This document shows positions 27,617 to 36,713 of a stretch of 60,360 nt of DNA, in pieces. Each line of letters opens with the position of its first letter. Position 1 is the stretch's first letter. The DNA comes from an uncultured Lachnospiraceae bacterium (GTDB lineage: Bacteria; Bacillota; Clostridia; Lachnospirales; Lachnospiraceae), in contig CAKRWT010000014.1 of the NCBI GenBank assembly GCA_934418125.1, positions 1 to 60,360 on the forward strand, given 5' to 3'. Both the position numbers and the translations under genes were made by a program. The notes beneath the pieces are model-generated. The model was not told the origin of the DNA. It saw nothing but the letters and a program-made list of their open reading frames with translations, and searched no databases.

Positions 27617-28501
27617 TTACTTAAAGTATTTTGCATACTTACCATCATCTGCATCAAAGAAACAGAAGCCGATAATTCCTCTTCCGGTGTGGGCTCCGAT
27701 AGCACAGCCTACCGTACTTACCAATACAGACTTCGGTTTCAGTTCTTCGTTGATAAGGGACAACATGAAGTCCCGTCCTTCTTCTTCCTCACCATGACAC
27801 AGGGCTACTTCCTGCTCTTCTATCTTATAGGCATGTTCTTTTGCATATTCTGCCAGGTAACGCAAGGATTTCTTACGTCCACGCACCGTCTTAATGACCG
27901 AAAGGGCTCCGCTTCTGTCTACAATCAGAATCGGTTTCATATCCAGTGTCTCGGCAATGGTCCCCTTAAACTTAGTCAGTCTGCCACCTTTAATCAGGTA
28001 TGCCAGAGTATGTACGGTAAAGACATGATTGATGTGGGAGATATAATACTCTGCTGCCTCAATCAATTCTTCTTTCCCGGCTCCTTTCTCCAACATGGTT
28101 ACTAACTTCGTTACAATCAGTCCAAAACCAATCGCTGCTGATTTGGAATCAATAATCGTCAGATCAAAATCCGGATAATCTTCCAGGATATTGGATTTTG
28201 CAATGTTTGCCGCATTAAAGGTGCCTGCAATACCTGTTGAAAAGCACAGGTAAATTACGGTATCTCCTGCCTGTGCATAGGGGAGAAAGGCATCGGTAAA
28301 CATCGCCGGATTAATATGGTATGTTTTTACATCTCTCTTAATATCATCTAAAATATCGTAGAATTCTTTTGTCTGAATCGTCGCTCCGTCAAAATAGTCC
28401 ACCTCATCAATTACTACAGGAGTCGGAATCACATGTAATTTATGTTGTTCAATGTACTCCTTTGGCAAATCGCTGGCAGAGTCGGTAATCATTCTAAGCA
28501 T
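27617..28501 (-). CDS. DegV family fatty-acid-binding protein
   Basis: A 294-residue cytoplasmic DegV protein. Family members bind a fatty acid and present it to fatty acid kinase. The N-terminal hallmark ITDSASDLPKEYIEQH is followed by VIPTPVVID, CFSTGIAGTFNAA, DSKSAAIGFGLIV and the C-terminal GRGIIGFCFF. GGAAAGGATG precedes the ATG. It lies 73 bp after the nicotinate phosphoribosyltransferase and 66 bp before the GNAT gene, all on one strand without a clear terminator. Confidence 0.93.
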   Translation of the reverse strand: MLRMITDSASDLPKEYIEQHKLHVIPTPVVIDEVDYFDGATIQTKEFYDILDDIKRDVKTYHINPAMFTDAFLPYAQAGDTVIYLCFSTGIAGTFNAANIAKSNILEDYPDFDLTIIDSKSAAIGFGLIVTKLVTMLEKGAGKEELIEAAEYYISHINHVFTVHTLAYLIKGGRLTKFKGTIAETLDMKPILIVDRSGALSVIKTVRGRKKSLRYLAEYAKEHAYKIEEQEVALCHGEEEEGRDFMLSLINEELKPKSVLVSTVGCAIGAHTGRGIIGFCFFDADDGKYAKYFK

Positions 28502-28574
28502 AAATCATCCTTTCCGGCGGCCTCATCACTGCCTGCCCTTTTCTTTTGATACTAGGGTATTTCCTCTTTTATGT

Positions 28575-30032
28575 TCAATTATTCTGGCTCATCTGGTCTA
28601 GAAGGTTAATCTTGATATCATAAAGCTGACTGGATAAGTCCACATATACCTTGTGTGGGTTTACCAGACGTCTTGTCTCATCCCAAAGGGTTTCCTGTTC
28701 TTCCTTACAGTATTTCTGAATGTCCATAACCTTTGGTGTGGTATAGCAGCATTCTCCCTGTTTAAATACCGGCACCATCAGCTCACGCAGCGTAAAGCTG
28801 CCTGCCGGAAGCTTCGTCTTCTTCCATGGCTCTGCCGGGTCAAATAACAGCAATGGTTCATCTTCTGAGAACTGCTCCTCCTCCAGACAAATCAAATCTG
28901 CTTTAATCTTACCGCTTTCCTTTTCATAGACACGATAAATCTTCTTGTTACCCGGATTGGTTACTTTCTCCGTATTCTCAGACAACTTAATCTTAGGTAC
29001 GAACTTGCCGTCCTTGCCCATAATCGCTGCCAGTTTATAGACCCCACCAAAAGATGGGCAGTCTTTGGAGGTAATCAGGTGGGTTCCCACACCCCATGAG
29101 GTAATCATTGCCCCTTGGTCTTTTAAGCTCTGAATCAGGAACTCATCCAAATCATTGGAAGCGGAAATCACTGCATCCGGGAAACCTGCCTCATCCAACA
29201 TTTTTCTTGCCTTCTTGGATAAATATGCCAAATCGCCACTGTCTAAGCGGATTCCATAAAAGGTAAGGGGAATTCCAGCCTCCCGCATCTCCGTAAACAC
29301 ACGGATAGCATTCGGTATACCGGATTTTAAAGTATCGTAAGTATCCACCAGCAGAATACAGGCAGACGGATACATATCTGCATAAGTCTTAAAAGCAGAA
29401 TACTCATCCGGAAAACTCATAATCCAGCTATGGGCATGGGTTCCCTTGACCGGCACATCAAACAACTGTCCGCAAAGAACATTGGAGGTTCCTACACAGC
29501 CACCGATAATCGCCGCTCTCGCACCATACGTACCGGCATCCGGTCCCTGTGCTCTACGAAGACCAAACTCCATAATTCCATCTCCGCGGGCTGCATAACA
29601 GACTCTTGCCGCCTTGGTTGCAATCAGACTCTGATGGTTTACAATATTTAGAATAGCAGTCTCCACTAACTGTGCCTGCATAATAGGAGCTACTACCTTT
29701 ACCAGTGGTTCTCTTGGAAATACAACGGTTCCTTCCGGAATTGCATAGATGTCTCCCGTAAAACGGAAGTCTTTGAGATAATCAAGAAATTCTTTGCTGA
29801 AAATGCCAAGTCCTGCCAGATAATTAATGTCTTCCTGGTCAAAATGAAGTTCTTTGATATACTGAATCAACTGCTCCAGCCCTGCTGCAATGGCGAAGCC
29901 GCCGTCACATGGATTATTACGGTAAAACGCATCAAAAATGACCGTTTCGTTCTGATCCTTGTTCTTGAAATAACCCTGCATCATGGTCAACTCATATAAA
30001 TCCGTAAGCAATGTCAGGTTCTGTCTGTCCAT
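28575..30032 (-). CDS. pncB: nicotinate phosphoribosyltransferase
   Basis: A 485-residue enzyme joining nicotinic acid to PRPP (with ATP use) to form nicotinate mononucleotide in NAD salvage. Recognisable blocks are LLTDLYELTMMQGYFKN at the N-terminus, EFGLRRAQGPDAGTYGARAA, GTHAHSWIMSFPDEYSAF, RLDSGDLAYLSKKARKMLD and ASNDLDEFLI. The length matches the longer Gram-positive form. It is divergent from the response-regulator gene at 30164 and leads the run pncB-degV-GNAT. Confidence 0.94.
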   Translation of the reverse strand: MDRQNLTLLTDLYELTMMQGYFKNKDQNETVIFDAFYRNNPCDGGFAIAAGLEQLIQYIKELHFDQEDINYLAGLGIFSKEFLDYLKDFRFTGDIYAIPEGTVVFPREPLVKVVAPIMQAQLVETAILNIVNHQSLIATKAARVCYAARGDGIMEFGLRRAQGPDAGTYGARAAIIGGCVGTSNVLCGQLFDVPVKGTHAHSWIMSFPDEYSAFKTYADMYPSACILLVDTYDTLKSGIPNAIRVFTEMREAGIPLTFYGIRLDSGDLAYLSKKARKMLDEAGFPDAVISASNDLDEFLIQSLKDQGAMITSWGVGTHLITSKDCPSFGGVYKLAAIMGKDGKFVPKIKLSENTEKVTNPGNKKIYRVYEKESGKIKADLICLEEEQFSEDEPLLLFDPAEPWKKTKLPAGSFTLRELMVPVFKQGECCYTTPKVMDIQKYCKEEQETLWDETRRLVNPHKVYVDLSSQLYDIKINLLDQMSQNN

Positions 30033-30163
30033 ATTCTTCCTCCAGATAGTATTTTCTTTCTCTGCCTATCATACACCCTTTTTTTGAAATAGGAAAGTCC
30101 GGTTTACTTTCTGTATGCTTTTGTGTAAAATAAAACATAACATACACAAGGGGAGTTGTGCTT

Positions 30164-31549
30164 ATGCACAGAGATAGGACTATGAAACACATTCTGATTG
30201 TTGATGACAATAAAATGAATCTGAACACTGCAAAATATGTCTTAAATGACAAGTACAAGATTACTGCTTTTTCTTCCAGCGCTCAGGCCGTCAAGTTCAC
30301 ATCTGAATGTTGTGTGGACCTCATTCTTTTAGATATCATGATGCCGGAAATGAACGGCTTTGAGGTTTGGGAACAGATGCGTGAACAGGAGCTCAACCGG
30401 AATACTCCCGTCATTTTCCTCACCGCAGATAACAATCCCGACACAGAAAGCCGATGCTTTAAGGTGGGAGCCAGAGATTTCATCAGCAAACCTTTTGTCC
30501 CGGAGGTCATGCGTTCCCGCATAGACCGTATTATAGAATTAGAATCCGTCCATCAGCATCTTACTTCCGAATTAAAAGAAAAAATAAAAGAAATGTCCGA
30601 GCTGAAAACTCTGGCACAAAAAGATGCTCTTACCAGTTTATGGAATCGAAACTATACAGAAACCCGATTAAACGAATGGTTCTCCCATGGAGTGGAAGGC
30701 GCTCTGTTTATGATAGATATGGATAATTTCAAACATATCAATGATACCTACGGGCACATTGTCGGTGACCATGTGTTGAAATCCTTTGCGCAGATTCTTC
30801 TTGCTGCTTCCGACGAAGACGACATCGCCTGTCGTATCGGTGGGGACGAATTTATCCTGTTCTGCAAACAAGCAACAGACCGGAATATTTTGTCTCTCAA
30901 AGCAGAAGACATTCTCTCCAGCCTGCAGCACATGATTGACGAATGTGCTTTTGAAGCAAATACTTCTGTATCTATCGGCATTGCCTGTGCTCCGCAGGAT
31001 GGTTCCGATTTTCAGACTCTCTACAATGCTGCCGATAAATCTCTCTACTATGTCAAACAGAACGGCAAAAACTCTTATCATTTTTTCAGTGAAGGGAATC
31101 CTGCCAGCTTATCCTCTGACTCAAAGCAGGTGGATTTAGATTATCTCCGCGATATTCTGTCCCGCAGTGACAATGGCAAGGGAGCTTATCTCCTCAACTT
31201 TGATAATTTCAACCATGTTTACAACTTTATACGGCGTACTGTTGCACGTGGTCATAAAGATGTTGAAATCGTTTTGTATACGCTTCAGGAAGCCGAAGAT
31301 ATCCAGCCTCTGCTCTCTGATTTTGATGAGGCAGTTACCATTTTAGAAGAAGCAATCTATTCTTCTCTCCGCCGGGTAGATGTTTCCACCAGATATTCCA
31401 GCAAACAGATTATCGTAATTCTCATGGAAACCAATTTGGAGAACGGCAGGCAGGTAGCCGAACGGATTCTGGCACAGTACCATGAAATGTACGTAAATCC
31501 CAGGATTCAGATTGATTATGACATTGTTCAAATGAAGGTGGAGAAATAA
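30164..31549 (+). CDS. response regulator with GGDEF diguanylate cyclase domain
   Basis: A 461-residue cytoplasmic signalling protein. The receiver domain (about 8-125) has the acidic pair DD (14-15), phospho-acceptor Asp57 in LILLDIMMPE and Lys109 in FISKPF. The GGDEF domain (about 150-310) keeps GGDEF (226-230), so it should make c-di-GMP; the RxxD inhibitory site nine residues upstream reads DEDD and is absent. The last 130 residues (LRDILSRSDNGKGAYLLNFD on) look like a second, degenerate cyclase-like fold. ATG 30164 has AAGGGGAG 8 bases upstream. No partner kinase is adjacent. Confidence 0.88.
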   Translation: MHRDRTMKHILIVDDNKMNLNTAKYVLNDKYKITAFSSSAQAVKFTSECCVDLILLDIMMPEMNGFEVWEQMREQELNRNTPVIFLTADNNPDTESRCFKVGARDFISKPFVPEVMRSRIDRIIELESVHQHLTSELKEKIKEMSELKTLAQKDALTSLWNRNYTETRLNEWFSHGVEGALFMIDMDNFKHINDTYGHIVGDHVLKSFAQILLAASDEDDIACRIGGDEFILFCKQATDRNILSLKAEDILSSLQHMIDECAFEANTSVSIGIACAPQDGSDFQTLYNAADKSLYYVKQNGKNSYHFFSEGNPASLSSDSKQVDLDYLRDILSRSDNGKGAYLLNFDNFNHVYNFIRRTVARGHKDVEIVLYTLQEAEDIQPLLSDFDEAVTILEEAIYSSLRRVDVSTRYSSKQIIVILMETNLENGRQVAERILAQYHEMYVNPRIQIDYDIVQMKVEK

Positions 31550-31566
31550 TATTTCCCCACCTTTTC
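31537..31566. terminator. bidirectional terminator
   Basis: GGTGGAGAAAT pairs with ATTTCCCCACC around the stop codon of the GGDEF gene, followed by TTTT. It separates this gene from the convergent M20 peptidase gene. Confidence 0.8.
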
Positions 31567-32712
31567 CTATTCCGCTAAAATAAGTTCTGTCAGATACTGT
31601 GCTGTCTTTAAGATAACACTTGTGTCCACCTGAAATGCCGGATGGTGGATAGGGTATCCTGCACCGGTGCCGATTTTCACGTAGCAGCCTGGTACTTCCC
31701 GCTTCATCGTATCCACATCTTCATAATAAGCAAAGTCATCTCCGCCCATGGAGCTTTCTTCCGGTACGGTTTCCATGCCTAATTGATGAGCTGTCTGTTC
31801 TGCAATCTGCGCCATTTTGGCATCATTATAAGTTGCCGGTGGTCCTGCCACCCATTCTACCTGCGCGGCAGCACCATACGCCTGTGCCGTCCTTTCTGCA
31901 ATTTCACGCACCCTTTTCTCATATAAAATACGGTCTTCCCGGTTCATGGTACGAACCGTTCCTTCCAGTTGTGCCTCAGTAGGAATCACATTCCAGGTTT
32001 TTCCGGACTCAAACCTTGTCACACTCAAAAGGGCCGGATGGAAGGCATTGATATTACGGCTTACAATCGACTGTAAGCCCTGTACAATGGCTGCACCGGT
32101 AAGAATCGGGTCAATTCCGTCATCTGGATGAGCTCCGTGGCAGCCAACACCGGTTATCGTAATCACGAAACGGTCTACGGCTGCTGTTACATAGCCTTCT
32201 CTTATTCCAATCACATTGACTGCATTGGTCGGGTCTGCATGGAAGCCCCAGATATAAGGAACATCATCCATCACATCCGTCTCCAGAATCTTCAATGCCC
32301 CATGAGACTCCTCCTCTGCCGGCTGAAATATAAATTTGACCATACCACGGAACTGTGCTTTCCGCTCCTGTAACAGAATCGCTGCTCCAATACCTGCTGT
32401 AATATGTAAATCATGTCCACAGGCATGCATGTACCCTTCCGTTTCTGATTTATAAGGCAAATCTGTCTGCTCCACAATAGGTAAGGCATCAATGTCACAG
32501 CGAAGGGCTGTTACCAGTTCTTTTCCCTCTTTCTTCTCCCCACGTACTACCGCTATCAGACCGGTTTTCAGGGGATACGGCAGTATCTCAATGCCTGCCC
32601 GGGTAAGAAGTTCCCTGATTTTTGCCGTTGTCTGCACTTCCTCATAGGGCATTTCCGGATGTCTGTGAAACCATTGAAAGTTTTCTATCAGATACTGTTC
32701 TAAGTTTTCCAT
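31567..32712 (-). CDS. M20 family metallopeptidase/amidohydrolase
   Basis: A 381-residue cytoplasmic di-zinc hydrolase of the M20D (aminoacylase/carboxypeptidase-like) group. Metal ligands lie in HACGHDLHITAG, QPAEEESHGA and WGFHADP, and near the C-terminus in IHHPAFQVD; the dimerisation lid is in the middle (VGCHGAHPDDGIDPI). It is the last gene of the opp operon, so it probably deacylates or cleaves imported peptides or amino-acid conjugates. A 37-bp triple repeat lies in the gap before it. Confidence 0.92.
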   Translation of the reverse strand: MENLEQYLIENFQWFHRHPEMPYEEVQTTAKIRELLTRAGIEILPYPLKTGLIAVVRGEKKEGKELVTALRCDIDALPIVEQTDLPYKSETEGYMHACGHDLHITAGIGAAILLQERKAQFRGMVKFIFQPAEEESHGALKILETDVMDDVPYIWGFHADPTNAVNVIGIREGYVTAAVDRFVITITGVGCHGAHPDDGIDPILTGAAIVQGLQSIVSRNINAFHPALLSVTRFESGKTWNVIPTEAQLEGTVRTMNREDRILYEKRVREIAERTAQAYGAAAQVEWVAGPPATYNDAKMAQIAEQTAHQLGMETVPEESSMGGDDFAYYEDVDTMKREVPGCYVKIGTGAGYPIHHPAFQVDTSVILKTAQYLTELILAE

Positions 32713-32716
32713 GTCG

Positions 32717-32820
32717 TTTCCCGCCTTTGTTTCTGCTTCTATTTTACCTTTTGTTTCCCGCTCTTGTTTCTGCTTCTATTTTGCCTTTTGTTTCCCGCTT
32801 TTGTTCCTGCTTCTATTTTC
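32717..32820. repeat. 37-bp tandem repeat, about 2.8 copies, in the oppC-M20 junction
   Basis: Units start at 32717, 32754 and 32791. Each reads like TTTCCCGCTTTTGTTTCTGC and then TTCTATTTTGCCTTTTG, with two or three base differences between units. On the coding (minus) strand each unit contains AAAATAG, which is the oppC stop in the outer unit, and a GCGGGAAAC stretch that acts as the weak ribosome site before the M20 start in the inner unit. So the stop-to-RBS segment has been triplicated. Confidence 0.9.
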
Positions 32821-33718
32821 CGCTGTTCGGGTCTAAGGCATCCCGCAGTGCATCACCAATAAAGTTAATTGCCATAACCAATATCACTATGATAAGTCCC
32901 GGCGGAATCCACAGCCACGGCTGTTTCGTCAGTACCGTAAGAGACTGTGCTCCGTTTAACATATTACCAAGGCTTGCAGTCGGTGGCTGTACCCCCTGTC
33001 CCAAGAAGCTCAAAGCTGCCTCGTCCAGCATGGATAACGCCAGTACCGAAGTGGCATAAACCAGAATCGGTGCTACCGTATTAGGCAGAATCTCCGAAAA
33101 CAAAATATGGCGAAGCGGCATACCCGCTACAATATTTCCTTTTACAAAGTTAGTCTCCCGCAGATTTAAAACATTACCCCGCACCAGTCTGGCAATACCC
33201 GGCCAGTCCACAAAGCCCAGAATCAGGATGATATTCCATAGCCCCGGTTTAAAGATAGCAGCTGCTACCAATACCAGCAGAATATATGGGAAGGACATTA
33301 CCATATCGGTAAAACGCATGATAATCATATCTGCCATACCGCCGAAGTATCCTGCAATCAGTCCCAGAATCACTCCGATAACCGTGGAGATTACCGTTGC
33401 CAGCACACCTACCAGCAGAGAAATTCTGGTCGCATACAAGAGTCTGCTTAACATATCCCTTCCTATCTGGTCGGTTCCCAGCCAGAAGTCCCTGGAGGGT
33501 GCTCCCCCGAAAGGTCCTGCAATCTCATTGGGGTCATAGGGTGCAATGACCGGTGCCAGCAATGCCGCGCCTACGATGATGATTAGCACCACCAGGCTGA
33601 CTAATGCCAGATGGTGTTTGCGGAATCTGCGCCATACGGTCTGTAAATAGCTTTCGTTGCTGATGTCCTTCTTCGGTTTCTTTGGTTCCATTTCCGTCTG
33701 TTTTTTCTTCTCTGTCAT
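32813..33718 (-). CDS. oppC: oligopeptide ABC transporter permease OppC
   Basis: A 301-residue inner-membrane permease of the peptide/nickel ABC family. The cytoplasmic N-terminus is lysine-rich, then six hydrophobic segments. The N-terminal OppC signature is ALLAPVIAPYDPNEI and FWLGTDQIGRDMLSRLLYATRISL, and the EAA loop, which contacts the ATPases, is EILPNTVAPILVYAT. It is encoded 10 bp after oppB within the opp operon. Confidence 0.93.
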   Translation of the reverse strand: MTEKKKQTEMEPKKPKKDISNESYLQTVWRRFRKHHLALVSLVVLIIIVGAALLAPVIAPYDPNEIAGPFGGAPSRDFWLGTDQIGRDMLSRLLYATRISLLVGVLATVISTVIGVILGLIAGYFGGMADMIIMRFTDMVMSFPYILLVLVAAAIFKPGLWNIILILGFVDWPGIARLVRGNVLNLRETNFVKGNIVAGMPLRHILFSEILPNTVAPILVYATSVLALSMLDEAALSFLGQGVQPPTASLGNMLNGAQSLTVLTKQPWLWIPPGLIIVILVMAINFIGDALRDALDPNSGK

Positions 33719-33728
33719 GACAGCCCTC

Positions 33729-34676
33729 CTAATCTAATTGAATGGTAGGGTCTACCAATGCATATAAAATATCTGTTATCAGGTTCGCTACCAGTACCAC
33801 GATAGCCGATAAAAGGCACACTCCCATAATTACCGGATAATCTCTGTTGCTGATGGCACTCATGGTCATAAGACCCAGACCCGGCCAGGAAAATACCTGT
33901 TCAATAATAACCGCACCGCCAAACAGAGTCGGAATTTCCATACCAATAACGGTAATAATCGGCACTAAAGCATTACGCAGCGCATGCTTATTGATAACCC
34001 GGAACCGTCCGATGCCCTTGGCCCTTGCTGTCCGCAGATAATCCTGCTGTAAAATCTCCAGCACTGCACTCCTGATATACCGGATATTGCTGCCTGCCAT
34101 GGAAAAGGCGAGCACCAGCACCGGCATTACCATATGCTTTGCCACATCACCTGCGCTGCTCTCCATTCCAAGAGTCGTCATGCCGCTGGATGGCAGCCAT
34201 CCTAACCGTATCGTAAATACATAAATCAATAATAAGGAAAGAAAAAAGCTCGGTACACTGCTGCCCAGAAAGGACACTGTTACCACTGCATAATCCCCCT
34301 TGGAATACTGATGAATCGCGCTGTAAATGCCTGCCGGAACAGCAAGCAGCAGGCTGACAATAAGGGACACTCCCATCAACAACAGAGTTGGTCCTAAGTG
34401 GCTGGCAATCATGGCACTAACCTCCTGGGACGACTTAATGGAATATCCCATATTGCCTTGCAGCAACTGCTTCAGCCATACAAAATACTGAATATAAACC
34501 GGCTTATCCAGTCCTAAAGCAATCTCTTTTGCCTGAATCGCCGCCTGGGAAACACGCGGTCCCTGCAGCATCTGTAACGGGCTGCCTGCCAGACACATAA
34601 TTGCATAATCAATAATGGTGATGCCAATCAACACTGGAATGGCAATTAAAATTCTTTTTATTATATATTTACCCAT
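33729..34676 (-). CDS. oppB: oligopeptide ABC transporter permease OppB
   Basis: A 315-residue permease with six membrane segments. It begins MGKYIIKRILIAIPVLIGI, has the usual large N-terminal loop (LGLDKPVYIQYFVWLKQLLQ) and an EAA loop at NALVPIITVIGMEIP. The start at 34676 is set by AGGGAGG 6 bases upstream; an extension back to 34715 would overlap oppF and has no site. It pairs with OppC to form the channel. Confidence 0.93.
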   Translation of the reverse strand: MGKYIIKRILIAIPVLIGITIIDYAIMCLAGSPLQMLQGPRVSQAAIQAKEIALGLDKPVYIQYFVWLKQLLQGNMGYSIKSSQEVSAMIASHLGPTLLLMGVSLIVSLLLAVPAGIYSAIHQYSKGDYAVVTVSFLGSSVPSFFLSLLLIYVFTIRLGWLPSSGMTTLGMESSAGDVAKHMVMPVLVLAFSMAGSNIRYIRSAVLEILQQDYLRTARAKGIGRFRVINKHALRNALVPIITVIGMEIPTLFGGAVIIEQVFSWPGLGLMTMSAISNRDYPVIMGVCLLSAIVVLVANLITDILYALVDPTIQLD

Positions 34677-34693
34677 AAATTGCCTCCCTGCTA

Positions 34694-35692
34694 TTACTCT
34701 GTCACAATAGGACATGCCACCTGATGTCCATTGCCGCTACTGATTTCCTGCATCTCCATCGTAACCTGTTTACACCGCTCTGTTGCCAATGGACAACGGG
34801 TATGGAACCGGCACCCTTCCGGCGGGTTCACACTGTTACCAATTTCTCCCTGCAACAGCTTCCGTTCTTTCTTTCTCTGCTCCGGGTCCGGTACCGGCAC
34901 CGCATTCAACAATGCCTTTGTATACGGATGTACCGGATGATTAAATATCTCTTTGGCATCCCCGATTTCTACAATCTTACCCAGATACATAACCGCAATC
35001 TGGTCGCTGACATAATTGACAGCCCCCAGACCATGCCCTACAAACAGTAACGTCAACTGTAACTCCTGCTGCAACTCTTTTAACAGATTCAGAATCTGCG
35101 CCTGAATCGATACATCCAGCGCGCTGACCGGTTCATCACACACAATGAACTCCGGGTTCAGGGAAAGGGCTTTGGCTATCCCGATTCTCTGCCGCTGTCC
35201 ACCGGAGAACTCATGGGGATACCTCCCCAATACGGTTCTTGGCAGTCCAACCATATCCAGAATTTTTAAAATATCCTGTTCCACGGTTTCCTTCGTGGAA
35301 ATATGATGGTACAGCATAGGCTGTGCCAGAATCTCAAAAATATGTTTTCTTGGGTTCAACGAGGAATAGGGATCCTGGAACACCATCTGCAGCTTGGTCC
35401 TGATACGCCGCATCTCTTCCTTATTCTTCCGGATGGTGGATAAATCACAGCCATTATAATAAATCTTACCTTCTGTCGGTTCTTCCAGTCCGACTAACTG
35501 CCGGCCGATAGTCGACTTTCCACAACCGGATTCGCCTACCAGTCCCAGAGTCTGTCCCTTCTGGATGGAAAAGCTGACACCATCTACCGATTTCACATAT
35601 CCGGTTGTATGGGTAATAATGCCGCCCTTCACCGGATAATACTTTTTCATATTTTCTACCTGAATCAGAGGTATCTTCTTTTCTTCTGTCAT
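34694..35692 (-). CDS. oppF: oligopeptide ABC transporter ATPase OppF
   Basis: A 332-residue ATP-binding subunit. Walker A is GESGCGKST, the signature is FSGGQRQR, Walker B is FIVCDEPVSALD. The switch region reads LLFVGHGLGAV, keeping the His but with Gly where Asp usually follows (HDL). The C-terminal Cys-rich oligopeptide-type domain is present (GCRFHTRCPLATERC). It shares one base with the oppD stop (TAATG), so translation is coupled. Confidence 0.94.
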   Translation of the reverse strand: MTEEKKIPLIQVENMKKYYPVKGGIITHTTGYVKSVDGVSFSIQKGQTLGLVGESGCGKSTIGRQLVGLEEPTEGKIYYNGCDLSTIRKNKEEMRRIRTKLQMVFQDPYSSLNPRKHIFEILAQPMLYHHISTKETVEQDILKILDMVGLPRTVLGRYPHEFSGGQRQRIGIAKALSLNPEFIVCDEPVSALDVSIQAQILNLLKELQQELQLTLLFVGHGLGAVNYVSDQIAVMYLGKIVEIGDAKEIFNHPVHPYTKALLNAVPVPDPEQRKKERKLLQGEIGNSVNPPEGCRFHTRCPLATERCKQVTMEMQEISSGNGHQVACPIVTE

Positions 35693-36681
35693 TACGGAGT
35701 ACCTCCTTTTTGCTGTTCTTCACAGGCAATGATACATCTCGCCTGATGGTCTGTTCCAAACCCGTAATTTTCCTGTGGGTTATCACAAACCGGTTTCCAG
35801 TAAGGACATCGGTCTGCGAAGCGGCACCCGGTTATATCATCATAGCTTTCCGGCACCATACCTGGTATGGCGGTCAGCTTTCTGTTCGCATCATCTCGAA
35901 TGGTTGGCACCGTATCCAGCAGTGCTCTGGTGTAAGGGTGCTTCGGATTCCTGAAAAGCTCCTCCACCGGTGCCTCCTCGATTATCTGTCCTGCATACAT
36001 AACAATTACCCGGTCTGCGGTATTGGCTACCAGACCGATATCATGGGTAATCAGAATCATGGACATCTGGGTTTCCTGCTGCAATTCACCAAGCAGCTTC
36101 ATTATCTGTGCCTGTATCGTAACGTCTAACGCCGTTGTCGGCTCATCTGCAATCAACAGGCGGGGATTGCAGGATAATGCCATGGCAATCATGACACGCT
36201 GGCGCATACCGCCAGACAAGGTGTGCGGATACTTTTTCATCACATTTTCTGCATCTGGCATACCCACTTTCTGTAATAGCTCTACTGCTCTTTTTCTGGC
36301 ATCCGCTTTGGGCAGATGCATGTGAATCCGGATACTTTCCACAATCTGGCTTCCTACTGTGAACACCGGATTCAGGGATGTCAGCGGATCCTGGAAAATC
36401 ATCGTCATCTGGTCTCCCCGGATTTCATCCAGTTGTTTTTCTGTCATGGACAGAATATCTTTACCGTCAAAGAGGACAGAGCCGTCAATGACAGCCCCGC
36501 CCCTTCTTAATAATCCCATAATAGACAGTGACGTAACACTTTTACCGCAGCCGGATTCGCCTACAATGCAGACAACCTCCCCCGGGTCTACGTGAAAGCT
36601 TACATGGTCAACACTAATCGTTCTTCCGTAGTCCCCGGAAAAAGCGGTAGTTAAATTATTTACCTCTAATAAATGCGGCAT
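35692..36681 (-). CDS. oppD: oligopeptide ABC transporter ATPase OppD
   Basis: A 329-residue ATP-binding subunit. Walker A is GESGCGKSV, the signature is LSGGMRQRV, Walker B is LLIADEPTTALD and the switch is LITHDIGLV. The C-terminal Cys motif is GCRFADRCPYWKPVC. AGGAGG 7 bases before ATG 36681 fixes the start. It lies 32 bp after oppA and works with OppF. Confidence 0.94.
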   Translation of the reverse strand: MPHLLEVNNLTTAFSGDYGRTISVDHVSFHVDPGEVVCIVGESGCGKSVTSLSIMGLLRRGGAVIDGSVLFDGKDILSMTEKQLDEIRGDQMTMIFQDPLTSLNPVFTVGSQIVESIRIHMHLPKADARKRAVELLQKVGMPDAENVMKKYPHTLSGGMRQRVMIAMALSCNPRLLIADEPTTALDVTIQAQIMKLLGELQQETQMSMILITHDIGLVANTADRVIVMYAGQIIEEAPVEELFRNPKHPYTRALLDTVPTIRDDANRKLTAIPGMVPESYDDITGCRFADRCPYWKPVCDNPQENYGFGTDHQARCIIACEEQQKGGTP

Positions 36682-36713
36682 CCTGTTACCTCCTGCCATT
36701 ACCATTCGTTATC

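Noticed and set aside
35000..35030. OppF HGL instead of HDL as a sign of inactivity
   Set aside because: The switch His is retained, and Walker A, signature and Walker B are intact, so this alone does not argue for loss of function.
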